A DNA stretch of 64,000 nucleotides from Treponema sp. (GCA_017464425.1 JAFUDX010000032.1:152599-216598); one strand, 5' to 3'. Numbered from the stretch's first letter, positions 33,137 to 42,275 are shown. Translations and numbers: made by a program. Notes: generated by a model from the letters alone, not told the origin.

Positions 33137-34669
33137 TTATTCACTTTTCAAATTCGGCGTAATCGTTACATTGCTTTCGGGCATTGTGAATACAAAGCAA
33201 GTTTCGTAATAAGCAGGCATACTAGAAGGCTTTTCTGTCGTTTTTTTATATTCAACTGCGTTTCCGTTTGAATCTGTTATCGTCAAAGAGCCGTATTTTG
33301 AACTGACGAAAACTCTGACAGTGTAACCAGGCCGGAATTTCGAGAGCGTTTCATAAAGCGCATCATTGAGTTGTATGTCAGCGGTGTTAGTATCAGTCAG
33401 ACTGATTTCATACAATGTCACAGGCTCGTCTTTAAAAGTCGCGCTTACTGTGACATCATTGTCAGGCATTATAAAGTAGAAGTAATAGAAACAACCATTA
33501 TTGTCAGTGTCACCATATTCATCATCAAATATTTCTACTTGACTTTCACCGCCAGTTCCAGCAGTTATTAAGATTTTATCGACCGCGACAGTCTGAGCCG
33601 CAAGTTTTAAGGCAACATGGATTTTTTCGCCCGCTTTTAGGGTGGTCATTTTCGCAAATCTGTCGTCAGGTGCGCTTCCCGTAAATGAGATTGCCTTGCT
33701 TGAATCAAGTTCAGCAAAAGTAACCGTGCGGAACGGAACTTCTTTGTATGTCAACTTGATAGTAATAGAGTCGTTTGGCATTGTGAAAGCATAATATGTG
33801 GTGTTTTCTTGAGAACCAATAGGATTTCCGAGCGGCACGAGCGTTTTATCAGAATTTTTTGTTATCGTCAATGTATCAATAGCGTGGCCGACTGTGTCCT
33901 CATCAATAGGTATCGTAACTTGAAGTTTAAGTTCCTCGCCCCCATTCGCTCGTTTCGTTCTACTATACAAGGTTTCCATATTAAACAACTGAACATAACA
34001 GTCTTCTTGGGCATCGATAGTGATGTCATAATAATTTTCATCGGGGATTACAATATTTGGAATTTCAGGTTCGGTTTCGGAAAAAGCAGGAATTTCCGCT
34101 TCAAAAACGAAAGTCCCTTCTCCACCAGTATGCTTGACCTCAAAATCAAAAGATTTTTTGTCGTTTTCTTCCAGTTCAATAGCATTTCCCGAAGAATCTA
34201 AAACCTCTGTTACCGTCAGTTCAAGTTTCAAACCTTCCGAAGAAGAATCAGATTTAAGAATTTCAGTAAATTCAGAAATATCACCTTTGTATGTGCCCGA
34301 ATATTTTGGATTTGTGCTGTTTCCCTCGAAGAATTTCCAAGTTCCGCCTTTTGATTCATCAACGGTGAGCGCACGGGAAGAAATATTTGCGTTCAGATTT
34401 GAATTTGATTTCGTGAATTCATAATGAGAGCCAGAAGAATCAGCAGTAACGGAAACAACGCCAGTTGCAGAAATAATAACGCTCTCAGAAGTGATTTTGC
34501 CAGTCGTAACCGTACCGCTCTTTTGTCCAGCAACGGAATTTTCCTCGGTTTTGTCATCTCCGTTTGAGCAAGCGGCAAAAGAAAAGAGCATTGACACCGA
34601 AATCAGGGTAAAGAAGAGTGATTTTAGGGAATAGTATACCCCCCCCCGTACAATAAAATTCTTTTTCAT
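33137..34669 (-). CDS. Poly-G phase-variable lipoprotein, in frame
   Basis: This 510-residue protein starts at an ATG with CAGGAG upstream. Its N-terminus is MKKNFIVRGGVYYSLKS, where the arginine and glycine codons are the nine-G tract, followed by the hydrophobic segment and lipobox (LFSFAAC). The mature part starts SNGDD and has repeated beta-units ending in FTMPxxxITI or FIMPDNDVTVSATF, similar to units in the DGR target protein. It is about 45 percent alike by eye to the gene downstream, so they are a tandem duplication. Function is unknown; a variable surface or periplasmic antigen is likely. The frame is intact here, so this copy is ON. Confidence 0.88.
   Translation of the reverse strand: MKKNFIVRGGVYYSLKSLFFTLISVSMLFSFAACSNGDDKTEENSVAGQKSGTVTTGKITSESVIISATGVVSVTADSSGSHYEFTKSNSNLNANISSRALTVDESKGGTWKFFEGNSTNPKYSGTYKGDISEFTEILKSDSSSEGLKLELTVTEVLDSSGNAIELEENDKKSFDFEVKHTGGEGTFVFEAEIPAFSETEPEIPNIVIPDENYYDITIDAQEDCYVQLFNMETLYSRTKRANGGEELKLQVTIPIDEDTVGHAIDTLTITKNSDKTLVPLGNPIGSQENTTYYAFTMPNDSITIKLTYKEVPFRTVTFAELDSSKAISFTGSAPDDRFAKMTTLKAGEKIHVALKLAAQTVAVDKILITAGTGGESQVEIFDDEYGDTDNNGCFYYFYFIMPDNDVTVSATFKDEPVTLYEISLTDTNTADIQLNDALYETLSKFRPGYTVRVFVSSKYGSLTITDSNGNAVEYKKTTEKPSSMPAYYETCFVFTMPESNVTITPNLKSE
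34639..34647 (-). repeat. Homopolymer tract, nine G (minus strand), in frame
   Basis: Nine C on the plus strand encode the end of an Arg codon, two Gly codons and the first base of a Val codon near the N-terminus of the lipoprotein. The flanks (TAC before, TA after) are shared with the tract at 32954 and, in reverse, with that at 63856. Confidence 0.88.
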
Positions 34670-34782
34670 ATTTTTCTCCTGTGGGATTTTAGTAAGACGA
34701 GATGATTCAAATTCTCTTTAATTATATCCTGAAAAGCAGATAAATCAAGGAAAATTTCAATTATGCTTACGAATATCGCTAA

Positions 34783-34959
34783 TCAGGCATTTTTCGTACT
34801 GCCGTGCAGACATACCGTCTCAGCTCCAGTCATGCCCTTTTTGGTGGGAACGCGGTCGTATTTTGCGAAGCGAGACTTTACCGCCGAACTTGCCCACAAA
34901 CTCAAAAGCAGAGCCGGCAGGGCAAAAATCATGTAGGTGTAATCAATTCTGTAATACAT
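34783..34959 (-). pseudogene. Truncated N-terminal copy of the YugP-type peptidase
   Basis: From the ATG at 34959 the first about 45 codons (MYYRIDYTYMIFALPALLLSLWAS and on to KYDRVPTKKGMTGA) closely match the intact gene at 31337, then the match ends and a stop follows 13 codons later. The zinc site and the rest are missing. It must be a left-over of a duplication or rearrangement. Confidence 0.85.
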
Positions 34960-35070
34960 GAAGAAATTGTAGCACGGAAACTGAAAATTGAAAACGGGGA
35001 AGCGAAAAGCGGCGCAAACAGATTGTGAAAAATTCCGCACATAAAAATCAAAATGTACTAGAATCGCCGT

Positions 35071-35349
35071 ATGCAAAAAATCTTCGTTTGGCTCAAAAAT
35101 CTTTTCAAAAAAGACATTATGCTTTCCGTTTCGCTCTTGGCGGCACTCGTTTCGCTTTTTATCACGCCACCGTCACGGGAACTTTTGCACGACATCAATT
35201 GGCGCACGCTCGCCACGCTTTTTATGCTGCTTTCGGTTTTGGAAGGTTTTAAAAGCGAGCAGATTTTTGACCCGATTTTGCGCAGGGCAGAAAGTGCGTC
35301 AGTGACTTGGTCGGGAGTGATTTGGGATGCTTCACTTCGTTCAGCATGA
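35071..35349 (+). pseudogene. N-terminal fragment of an SLC13/arsenite-permease-type transporter
   Basis: About 75 codons resemble the start of an anion/citrate transporter of the SLC13-ArsB superfamily: a basic N-terminus, two membrane segments (LSVSLLAALVSLFI, and LATLFMLLSVLEGF) and FDPILRRA. The similarity stops near 35300, where a dispersed repeat begins, and a stop codon follows. The rest of the transporter is absent. Confidence 0.65.
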
Positions 35350-35400
35350 CGGGTGGTGTCATCCTGATGAATCCCGAAATCTCCCGTGAGAGGCGCGAGT
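35324..35400. repeat. Dispersed repeat of the HAERSEAS type
   Basis: On the minus strand this stretch reads RHAERSEAS in the kinase frame, a translation often seen for short interspersed repeats in treponemes. It sits at the junction of the transporter fragment and the HPt region. Confidence 0.6.
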
Positions 35401-35454
35401 TTTGTAAAATAGGCGCGGTATTCAGAAAGCAATGCGGGCGTTTTTTCGGCGATA

Positions 35455-35530
35455 GATTGTCGGGGCGTGCCCGACAATGACACATTGTTGTCATTCTGAG
35501 CAGCGCGAAGAATCTCATCTCCTGCCGCTT
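35455..35530. repeat. Dispersed palindromic repeat
   Basis: ATTGTCGGG and CCCGACAAT form a perfect 9-bp inverted repeat around GCGTG, followed by a TCATTCTGAG unit. The same palindrome with a different loop is at 46908-46930. Confidence 0.7.
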
Positions 35531-35765
35531 CGAGTTCTTTTGCTTTTTCAGAAAGGTCGGTGGCTCCGATGAGCCGCGCGGAAGATTTGAGCGCGTGAAC
35601 GAGAATCGTGTAATTTTTCCAGTCCTCAGATTTTGCGTATTCTTCTATTAAGTTAGATTTTTCTTCGATTGATTCACGGAAATTCTTGACCGCCTCCAAA
35701 AACACCTCTTCCGTCCCGCAATTCCTCAACGCCGAAGCAATATCGATGTCGAAGATAGTTTTGAA

Positions 35766-35890
35766 AAGGGATGCTGAAACAAGTTCAGCATGACGAGGCG
35801 TGTCATTCTGACGAATGTCAGAATCTCCTAAATCGTGATATGCGAGATTTCTCGATTCGCTCTGCTCACTACCAACTGTTCCCTGCTCCC
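35766..35890. repeat. Composite of dispersed repeats of the HAELVSAS type
   Basis: The stretch holds palindromes in series: GCTGAA/TTCAGC, ATTCTGAC/GTCAGAAT around GAAT, and others, and reads RHAELVSAS in the kinase frame. It is followed by units reading QLAVSREQ. They make up the REC-HPt linker. Confidence 0.65.
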
Positions 35891-36679
35891 TGCTAACTGC
35901 TAACTGCACCTTGTTAGTCGACAAATATTTCACCAGCATTTCTTCGAGCAATTTTGGCTCAATCGGCTTGGCGAGGTAGTCTTCAAAGTCTGCGGAAAGG
36001 TACTGCTCTTTAACTCCGCCCATGACATTTGCGGTGAGGGCGACGCAGATTGTGTGCTGATTTACGGAAGAATCATCGGCGCGGAGATTTTTTATCATTT
36101 CGATGCCGTCCATTTTGGGCATCATATGGTCGATAAAAATCACGTCGAACGGCTCGGTTTTTGCTTTTTCGAGCGCGTCAAATCCGCTTTCTGCCGTTGT
36201 AATTTGAATCTGCGTTTCTTTGAGTAAGCCTTTCATCACGGTAAGATTTATGGGCGTGTCGTCAACCACGAGAATCTTTGCCTCTGGTGCGTGGAAACTT
36301 TCGGTGTATGAAGCCGTCTCTGCCTGCGATTTTTTCTTGGTCTCTTCGTAATTTCCGATTGGCTCCCAACTGCGCACTTCTTGCACCACGCTGAAAGAAA
36401 AATCGCTGCCTTCTCCGTAGACGCTCTGAACATCAAGGTGCGTGCCCATTGCGGCAAGCAGATTTTTGACGATGCTCATCCCTAATCCCGTGCCTTCAAT
36501 CGCGCGGTTCCGCCCTTCCTCAATGCGCTCAAACGGCGAAAACAATTTGTTGATGTCCTCAGCTTTAATTCCAATCCCCGTGTCCTTCACGCTAACTCTG
36601 AGCAAAACGGTATTTGGGGGCGTTGCAGGGGTATCCCCCGTAGAAGGGGTAGCGACCAACGGAGTGGGCGCGTAGGGGA

Positions 36680-36768
36680 AGGCTTTCCCCTCCTTATTTT
36701 CCATTTTCAATTTTCCATTTTCAATTGCTAATTGCTCACTACTAATTGCTAACTTCACACTTCCTTTG
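36680..36768. repeat. Dispersed repeat at a gene-truncation junction
   Basis: Degenerate units of AATTGCTAATTGCTCACT and TTTTCCATTTTCAATT fill the space between the kinase remnant and the repeat-protein remnant and provide both with their first codons. Confidence 0.6.
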
Positions 36769-36776
36769 CAGGTTGG

Positions 36777-37940
36777 ATGACGAGTGCAGACGGTACTTCA
36801 ACTGATTATACAAATGGTCAAAAATTTACGCCGTCAGGTGATATAACTCTTTATGCCCGTTGGTCTACTAACGGCAAAGAAGAATACACAATCACTTTCA
36901 ATCCAAATGGCGGAACAATTGAAACAGAAAGCAAAAAATTCATTGCTGAAGAAGAAACCACACTTCCGACCGCTTCATCACTGGGTCTTTCACGCGAAGG
37001 ATACAGTTTTCTTGGCTGGGCGGCAAATGATTCTGCGGAAACTTTAGTCTGGAAAGACGGTTCGACAATAACTCCGTATACAAACCAAACTATGTATGCG
37101 ATTTGGATAGAAAATTCTGCTTACGGAAAAACATTCACAATTACATATTATTTAAATGATGGAAGTGGAGCAAATAAGACAGTAATAGTAAGTGGTGGAA
37201 TCGTTACTCTTGAAACAGATACAAATTTAGGATTCGCACGATCAGGATATTCTTACGGTGGCTGGCAAAAGACGGCAGATGGAGCAAAGACTTACAATAA
37301 AAGTCAAAAAATTGTTTGTTCTGGTAATATGAATTTATACGCACATTGGGTAGAAATAACATATACCATTACATATCATGAGCGATATACAACATTGCTT
37401 GGAGATACTACAAGCGAAACGGTAACGGCGACATCTCCTACTATAACGCTAAAATCAGCAAGTCAATTAGGCTGGATTAGACAAGGATATATTTTTGAAG
37501 GCTGGTCAACATCATCTTCTGCTGTTTATGCAGAATACAGTGCAAATGAATCTATTACTTTAGAGCAAAATTTGACTTTATATGCAGTTTGGGCGGCAGA
37601 TGAAACCGTTTATATATGGGTCAGGCTTTATCATCCTGAAATAAGCAATAGTTCATCTTCATCATCTAACATCAGAAGTTATGGATACATTTCGGCTACA
37701 ATTGACGGAGACTGGAAAATTTCAACAGATGATGATTTTAGTGAAAACTCTTATACTTCTAGTCCCTATCAAAAAATTTTTGCTGCTGGAAAAGTGTATT
37801 ACACAACATCATACAAACTAAGAACAACTACCATGAAAGGTGCTAACGAAACTTCATATAATAAGAACGGCTATTATGAATTTACTAACCGAGCTTATTA
37901 TACAATAAATTGCGTAACTGGTGAAATAACCAAGGACTAG
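36777..37940 (+). pseudogene. 5'-truncated protein with Listeria-Bacteroides (InlB B-type) repeats
   Basis: The 387-codon frame has at least four repeats of about 65-75 residues of the InlB B/Listeria-Bacteroides type, each ending in LYAxW (LYARW, MYAIW, LYAHW, LYAVW) with F-L-G-W or Y-G-G-W in the middle. The first repeat is incomplete: in-frame sequence upstream (FAGW) belongs to it but a TAA lies eight codons upstream of the ATG, and no signal peptide or ribosome site exists. So the export signal and N-terminal part are lost. The last about 115 residues are a non-repeat Ser/Tyr/Asn-rich domain. Base composition is more AT-rich than its neighbours. Confidence 0.8.
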
Positions 37941-37950
37941 TTTGTAAATC

Positions 37951-39129
37951 TTACAACTCCGTTCCCCGACGCAGAATGTCAAGGTAATCCGTGTAGGAAT
38001 ACAGGCTTGCCTTTCCGCGCTTTGCCGAAGGTTCAAGAATCCCGAATTTGTGCAGGACTTCAATCGTCTTTGCCGTGGTGTTGTACGAAAGCCCCAGTGC
38101 ATCCGCCGTTTTCGTCGTGTCAATAATCGCCTTTGCCTCAACATATTCAAACAGGCGGAGCGCATTGTCGCGCGTGCGTGCGGGAATCGTCTCAATCCAT
38201 GCGATGTTTTTGCGGTGAAGCTCTTCCAGTTCGTTTATTGATTCAAGCGCATCGTTTGCTGTTTCAAGAATCATCTGCAAGAAAAACAAAATCCACTGCT
38301 CGTAATTTCCACTTCGCCGAACTTCGCTCAGTCGGTCGTAATATTCAACGCGGTTCATTTTGAGAAAGCAGGAGATGTAGAGAATCGGCTTTGAGATGAT
38401 TTTTTTCTGCATCAAAAACAGCGTGATTAACAGCCTGCCGATTCTGCCGTTACCGTCCAAAAACGGATGAATCGTTTCAAACTGATAGTGAATGAGCGCG
38501 GCCTCGATGAGCGGGTCAAGCGTGTCGGCAGAGTTCAAGAACTGTTCCAGTTGGCTGAGCGCGGTTTTCATGTCGTCAACGCTCGGCGGAATGTAGCGGG
38601 CGTTTTTGAGCGTACTTCCCTGTCCGCCAATCCAGTTCTGCGATGTGCGGAATTCACACGGCGTTTTGTCGCTTCCGCGCACCCCCCGAATCAGAACGGC
38701 GTGCGTTTCTTTTAAAAGCCTCATGCACAGGGGCAAGTGTTCCAGCCGGTCAATCGCAAAATCCGTCGCCGTAATGTAATTGATGACTTCGCCGACATCG
38801 ATATTCGCATTTTCCTCGTTTTCTGGGTCAAGCACATCATCAAGCGTGCATTGCGTGCCTTCAATCTGCGAGGAAACCAGCGCCTCTTTTCGGATATACA
38901 TTGAGAGAAACAGGTTTACATTCGGAATTTTGTCGGAACGCGCGTCAAGGTAGGCGACCTTGCGGTTTGCCTCGATGAGCAGCGAAAGCATCGGCGGAGA
39001 AATCTCTACGGGCGGCTCAGGCGGAAGAGGCGTTGGCTTAAAAGAAAAATATGCCATTTCCCCCGAAAGGTTCTGCACGACCATTCCCGAACGCGCAGAA
39101 GTTGAAAATGCTTCGTCAAATTTTTCCAT
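37951..39129 (-). CDS. Fic-domain protein, class II, with winged-helix C-terminus
   Basis: This 392-residue protein has the Fic active-site motif HPFLDGNGRIGR (about residue 217-228), complete, so it should transfer AMP (or another nucleotide part) to hydroxyl groups on a target protein. An N-terminal helix carries the inhibitory motif SSQIEG (about residue 83-88), which blocks the ATP site in class II Fic proteins. Residues about 320-392 look like a winged helix (TKTADALGLSYNTTAKTIEVL), suggesting DNA binding and perhaps self-regulation. No antitoxin gene is next to it, as expected when the inhibitor is built in. The 258-bp stretch upstream is AT-rich and holds TTTTTTGAAAA-like inverted repeats near 39195-39250. 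Confidence 0.93.
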   Translation of the reverse strand: MEKFDEAFSTSARSGMVVQNLSGEMAYFSFKPTPLPPEPPVEISPPMLSLLIEANRKVAYLDARSDKIPNVNLFLSMYIRKEALVSSQIEGTQCTLDDVLDPENEENANIDVGEVINYITATDFAIDRLEHLPLCMRLLKETHAVLIRGVRGSDKTPCEFRTSQNWIGGQGSTLKNARYIPPSVDDMKTALSQLEQFLNSADTLDPLIEAALIHYQFETIHPFLDGNGRIGRLLITLFLMQKKIISKPILYISCFLKMNRVEYYDRLSEVRRSGNYEQWILFFLQMILETANDALESINELEELHRKNIAWIETIPARTRDNALRLFEYVEAKAIIDTTKTADALGLSYNTTAKTIEVLHKFGILEPSAKRGKASLYSYTDYLDILRRGTEL

Positions 39130-39325
39130 ATATTTTCAATTTCTCCTTAATTCTTGAAATTTCTATAAATATTTTAGTAAAGTATTTTCAAAAAATCAAT
39201 GTTTTTTGAAAATACTCACTATTTTTTGAATGAGAATTTTCAAGAAATAGTGTTTTTTCAAATCAGAAAAAATGTATGTACATCTCCTTTTCGAAAATCA
39301 ACAAACTGAATTATTTACCGCTTTC

Positions 39326-39352
39326 TTAACTTTTGTGATATAATTCCGATAA
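39326..39352 (+). promoter_or_regulatory. Sigma-28-like promoter before flbB
   Basis: TTAACTTT (39326-39333), 11 bp, TCCGATAA (39345-39352) match the flagellar sigma-28 consensus TAAAGTTT-N11-GCCGATAA in 13 of 16 positions. A TATAAT box (39339-39344) also overlaps, so dual use is possible. Confidence 0.7.
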
Positions 39353-39387
39353 TAAAGGCGAAATACTTTTTTCTGAGGGGATAAAAA

Positions 39388-40020
39388 ATGGCTCGTGGAA
39401 ACGGTGGAATCGGCAAATCAATTTTTCTTCTTATTTTAATCATTATTCTTGTTTTGGGTGGCATGCTTTGGTTTGACTATCTTGGTGTTATTCATGCAAA
39501 AAAAGTCTTTACTCCAGTTTACAAACTTTTTGGCCTTGCTCCGCAAACTTCCGTCTCAGCAACAACATCAAAGCCACTTACCGCAGATTTAGATGATGAT
39601 CGGCTCGCAAAAAGAATCGAGGCACTTGATATTCGCACACAAGAACTTGACAAGCGCGAAAACGACATCGTAAAAGTCGAAGAACAAAACGAAGCGATTG
39701 CAAAAGAACTTGAAGACCGCAAAAAATCGCAGGATGAGCGCGAAAAGACATTTAACAATCAGGTTAAAAAATACGATGACAGAAACACCAATATCGAAAC
39801 GATTGCAAAATATCTGAACAGCATGCCTCCAAAAACGGCCGTTGAAGAGCTTCTTTCTCATGATGATCAGGATGTTATCGATATTCTTCGCAAAGCAGAT
39901 GAAATTGCCGCAGAGAACAAAACAGTCTCAATGTCTTCAACATGGCTTATGTACATGCCAGCTGAACGCGCCGCTACAATCCAGCGCAAGATGGCAAACA
40001 AGCCAGAGTCATTAGACTAG
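39388..40020 (+). CDS. flbB: Periplasmic flagellar collar protein FlbB
   Basis: This 210-residue protein has one N-terminal membrane helix (IFLLILIIILVLGGMLWF, about residues 12-30), then a charged coiled coil (about 60-140) and a MotE-like C-terminal domain (LNSMPPKTAVEELLSHDDQDVIDILRK, and MPAERAATIQRKMA). This is the FlbB protein of spirochaetes, the base for the motor collar that stabilises stators around periplasmic flagella. A sigma-28-like promoter and GAGGGG ribosome site precede it. fliK follows, as in other spirochaetes (flbB-fliK-flgD-flgE), but here flgD-flgE are 20 kb away. Confidence 0.9.
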   Translation: MARGNGGIGKSIFLLILIIILVLGGMLWFDYLGVIHAKKVFTPVYKLFGLAPQTSVSATTSKPLTADLDDDRLAKRIEALDIRTQELDKRENDIVKVEEQNEAIAKELEDRKKSQDEREKTFNNQVKKYDDRNTNIETIAKYLNSMPPKTAVEELLSHDDQDVIDILRKADEIAAENKTVSMSSTWLMYMPAERAATIQRKMANKPESLD

Positions 40021-40037
40021 AAATTTTTCAAAAAAAC

Positions 40038-40064
40038 TTAACATTTCTTCATAAATTCCGATGA
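40038..40064 (+). promoter_or_regulatory. Sigma-28-like promoter before fliK
   Basis: TTAACATT (40038-40045), 11 bp, TCCGATGA (40057-40064). The spacing is the same as before flbB and flgD. It lies in the flbB-fliK gap and could drive fliK separately. Confidence 0.6.
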
Positions 40065-40151
40065 TTGAAGAGTAAACAGCAAAAAAGTGCGCTTTGGGTG
40101 GGAAGAATGGGACGCAATTTTACGAATGTTTACGAATTTGGAGGTTGTGCA

Positions 40152-41570
40152 ATGAATATTCTTTCAATTTCTCAATTACAGACCCAAGCAATGCAGTCAG
40201 ATCTTTCTCAAATCGATTCTGCAAAAAATAAAGAGTCTGAAACAGCATCATTCGCAGAATTTCTCCGTGACGCAAAAAAATCAAATGAAACGGAAAAACC
40301 TGTCGTAGCAGAAGAAGCACAGACCGAAAAAACAGATGAGGTTGTCGCAGAAAAAGGCACCGAGTCAAACGAAAAAACTGAAAAAATCGCAAAAAAAGAC
40401 GCTCCAAAGTCAGAAAAGAACGATGATAATAAAAATGAAGCCAAAAAAGTTGATTTTACTGAAGGAAATTTCATTGCAGTCGGCATAAATCAGATTCAGA
40501 ACGCACGAAAACTGGCAGAAGAGTCTGAAACACCTCAAATCGAAGTGGCACAGGAAGTCTCAGCAGAAGAAAATTCCACCATCGATGACAAAATGATTTC
40601 ATGGCTTTTGTCGAGCGCAAAAATTGAAGAAAAAGGCGAAGATATTTCAAACGAAGATTTTGCGCAGATGATTGATGCTGCCGTTGAATTCATTCCTGGC
40701 TTTGAAAGTGAAGAAGAAAAACTCACCACTGCGCAGAATTTGGCAGTAAATGACCCGCAACGCTTCCTTGAGAATATTATTTCCGACTCAGAAGTTGCTT
40801 TTACAAGGGGGGCACCTAAAAGCGAGTTGATTTCTGATTCAGACAAAAAAATCAGTTCGGAAAAACTTCCAAAAGAAAAGAAATCTGACACAAAACTTGC
40901 CGTACATGATTTAAGAACTCATCACCTTTTTGAAGATGATGCAAAAATCGCTTCTGATAAAATTGTCCAGAAGTCCGCAGAAAAGAAAGAAATCAATCTT
41001 TCTATGCAAAAGCAGGCTGACGGAACTGTCCAGATGACGATGGAATTCGCAAATCGGACACAAGAAAACATCACTTCATCGTCTTCACAAGCAGCAGGCG
41101 CAACAGGCTCAGACTTTCAGGCGATGCTTTCTAATGCCGTGCAGGAAAACGCACCAGACTTTGTTAAGGCAGGGAACATCGTTCTTAAAGACAACAATCA
41201 AGGCTCAATCAATTTGATTTTACGCCCAGAAGGATTGGGAAATGTAAAAATTTCACTCAATCTCGATGACAAAAATCTTTCGGCTCAGATTACCGTGCAG
41301 ACAAAAGAGGCGATGGACGCTTTCAAAGAGAGCATTCCCTCTTTAAAACAAGCTTTCACAGAAAGCGGATTCGACACGGGCAGCTTTGATTTAAATTTCT
41401 CGAACAATCAGCAAGGCTTTGCACAGGGCGGAAATGATGGTCAAAATCAGCAGAATGCAGGTATGCTCGCGCACAAAAACTATGGCGATTTTGTGACGGC
41501 TCATACTATGCAAGGCGATGTGGCAGAAGCCTTTACAAGCGGAGATTATTCAGTAAATATCGTGGCGTAA
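40152..41570 (+). CDS. fliK: Flagellar hook-length control protein FliK
   Basis: This 472-residue protein has a long, low-complexity Glu/Lys-rich N-terminal part (about 1-330) and a C-terminal hook-length domain (about 365-450) with the diagnostic LRPEGLGNVKISL. FliK measures the hook and switches export from rod/hook to filament proteins. The ATG at 40152 has GGAGG 7 nt upstream; an earlier in-frame ATG has none. The C-terminal tail after the domain is Gln/Asn/Gly-rich. It is the second gene of the flagellar group behind flbB. Confidence 0.9.
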   Translation: MNILSISQLQTQAMQSDLSQIDSAKNKESETASFAEFLRDAKKSNETEKPVVAEEAQTEKTDEVVAEKGTESNEKTEKIAKKDAPKSEKNDDNKNEAKKVDFTEGNFIAVGINQIQNARKLAEESETPQIEVAQEVSAEENSTIDDKMISWLLSSAKIEEKGEDISNEDFAQMIDAAVEFIPGFESEEEKLTTAQNLAVNDPQRFLENIISDSEVAFTRGAPKSELISDSDKKISSEKLPKEKKSDTKLAVHDLRTHHLFEDDAKIASDKIVQKSAEKKEINLSMQKQADGTVQMTMEFANRTQENITSSSSQAAGATGSDFQAMLSNAVQENAPDFVKAGNIVLKDNNQGSINLILRPEGLGNVKISLNLDDKNLSAQITVQTKEAMDAFKESIPSLKQAFTESGFDTGSFDLNFSNNQQGFAQGGNDGQNQQNAGMLAHKNYGDFVTAHTMQGDVAEAFTSGDYSVNIVA

Positions 41571-41576
41571 CATGCA

Positions 41577-42179
41577 CTAAAACGGAAGCATCGAAATAAG
41601 ATTTCCCAAAATCCGTATACAGTATGAAATCAAAAATGAAAACAAAACCACTGTAATTAATGATGTGACCAATGCTTTTACGAACGAAATCGGCTGATTC
41701 CTAAAAACAAGCCCGGCAATTCTAAAAATCAATGGGGAAATAGAACGGTCAACGACAGACCAGATTGAATACGAAGAATTGCCGTCGCCGACAAACAAAT
41801 ACGCAATAAGCCGAATCACGATAATAAGTGCAATAAAGCCCAAAACCGATGTAAAAATGTTTCCAATCAGCATGACCAACATGGCAAGAAGCGTGGAAAA
41901 TCTGAAACTTCCGCCCATTGAAAGACTTGAAAACAATGTTTGGGCCGCCATCAAGACACAAAGCGCAATCGCAGGCGTAAAATCAAACGAAGAAAAACGC
42001 AAAAATCGAAAGCGACGGAACAAACCAAGATACGGATCGCACATCTGGCTTAGCACCTGACCAAATTTTGAGTATTCCGCGCCAGGAAACCATGTAAGCA
42101 TAACGCGAATAAAGCAGAGAATCGTATAAATCGATATGACCGAAGCCAAGACTGAAAAAATAAAATTCGTATTCATCAT
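41577..42179 (-). CDS. YggT family membrane protein
   Basis: This 200-residue protein has two copies of the YggT domain (about 10-85 and 110-195), each with two membrane helices and the loop with a CIRxxLTWFP/PISPLIF-type motif (CFIRVMLTWFPGAEYS; DRSISPLIFRIAG). YggT proteins are found widely; roles in osmotic stress and in cell-division or membrane organisation have been proposed. It is convergent with fliK, with 6 nt between the stops. Confidence 0.88.
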   Translation of the reverse strand: MMNTNFIFSVLASVISIYTILCFIRVMLTWFPGAEYSKFGQVLSQMCDPYLGLFRRFRFLRFSSFDFTPAIALCVLMAAQTLFSSLSMGGSFRFSTLLAMLVMLIGNIFTSVLGFIALIIVIRLIAYLFVGDGNSSYSIWSVVDRSISPLIFRIAGLVFRNQPISFVKALVTSLITVVLFSFLISYCIRILGNLISMLPF

Positions 42180-42258
42180 TCTAAATATACTGATTTATCA
42201 TAAAAAAGACAAAGAAATTTTTATTGCGTTTCCTCTTTTTTATTGTAAAAAAATCCGT

Positions 42259-42264
42259 TATAAT
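42259..42264 (+). promoter_or_regulatory. TATAAT box 11 nt before the DUF1846 start
   Basis: A perfect TATAAT ends 11 nt before the ATG at 42276. No Shine-Dalgarno is present, so the leader would be about 5 nt at most. Confidence 0.55.
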
Positions 42265-42275
42265 CAAATTCCGTT

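Larger units (their letters stand above)
35058..36758 (-). pseudogene. C-terminal remnant of a hybrid sensor kinase (ATPase end, REC, HPt) built through with repeats
   Basis: The frame has 566 codons but is chimeric. Residues 1-40 are encoded by a dispersed repeat, not by kinase sequence. Residues about 50-125 are only the end of a histidine kinase ATPase domain (KDTGIGI and GTGLGMSIV boxes); the phosphoacceptor histidine, N box and sensor are missing. Residues about 158-275 are a receiver domain (acidic VVDD, phosphorylated Asp in FIDHMMPKMDG, Lys in LAKPIEP). A linker made of repeats (HAELVSAS) leads to an HPt domain (about 365-450, with the phospho-histidine in LVHALKSSARLIGA). The last about 95 codons run antisense to the transporter fragment. 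A phosphorelay output could survive, but the kinase cannot work. Confidence 0.8.
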
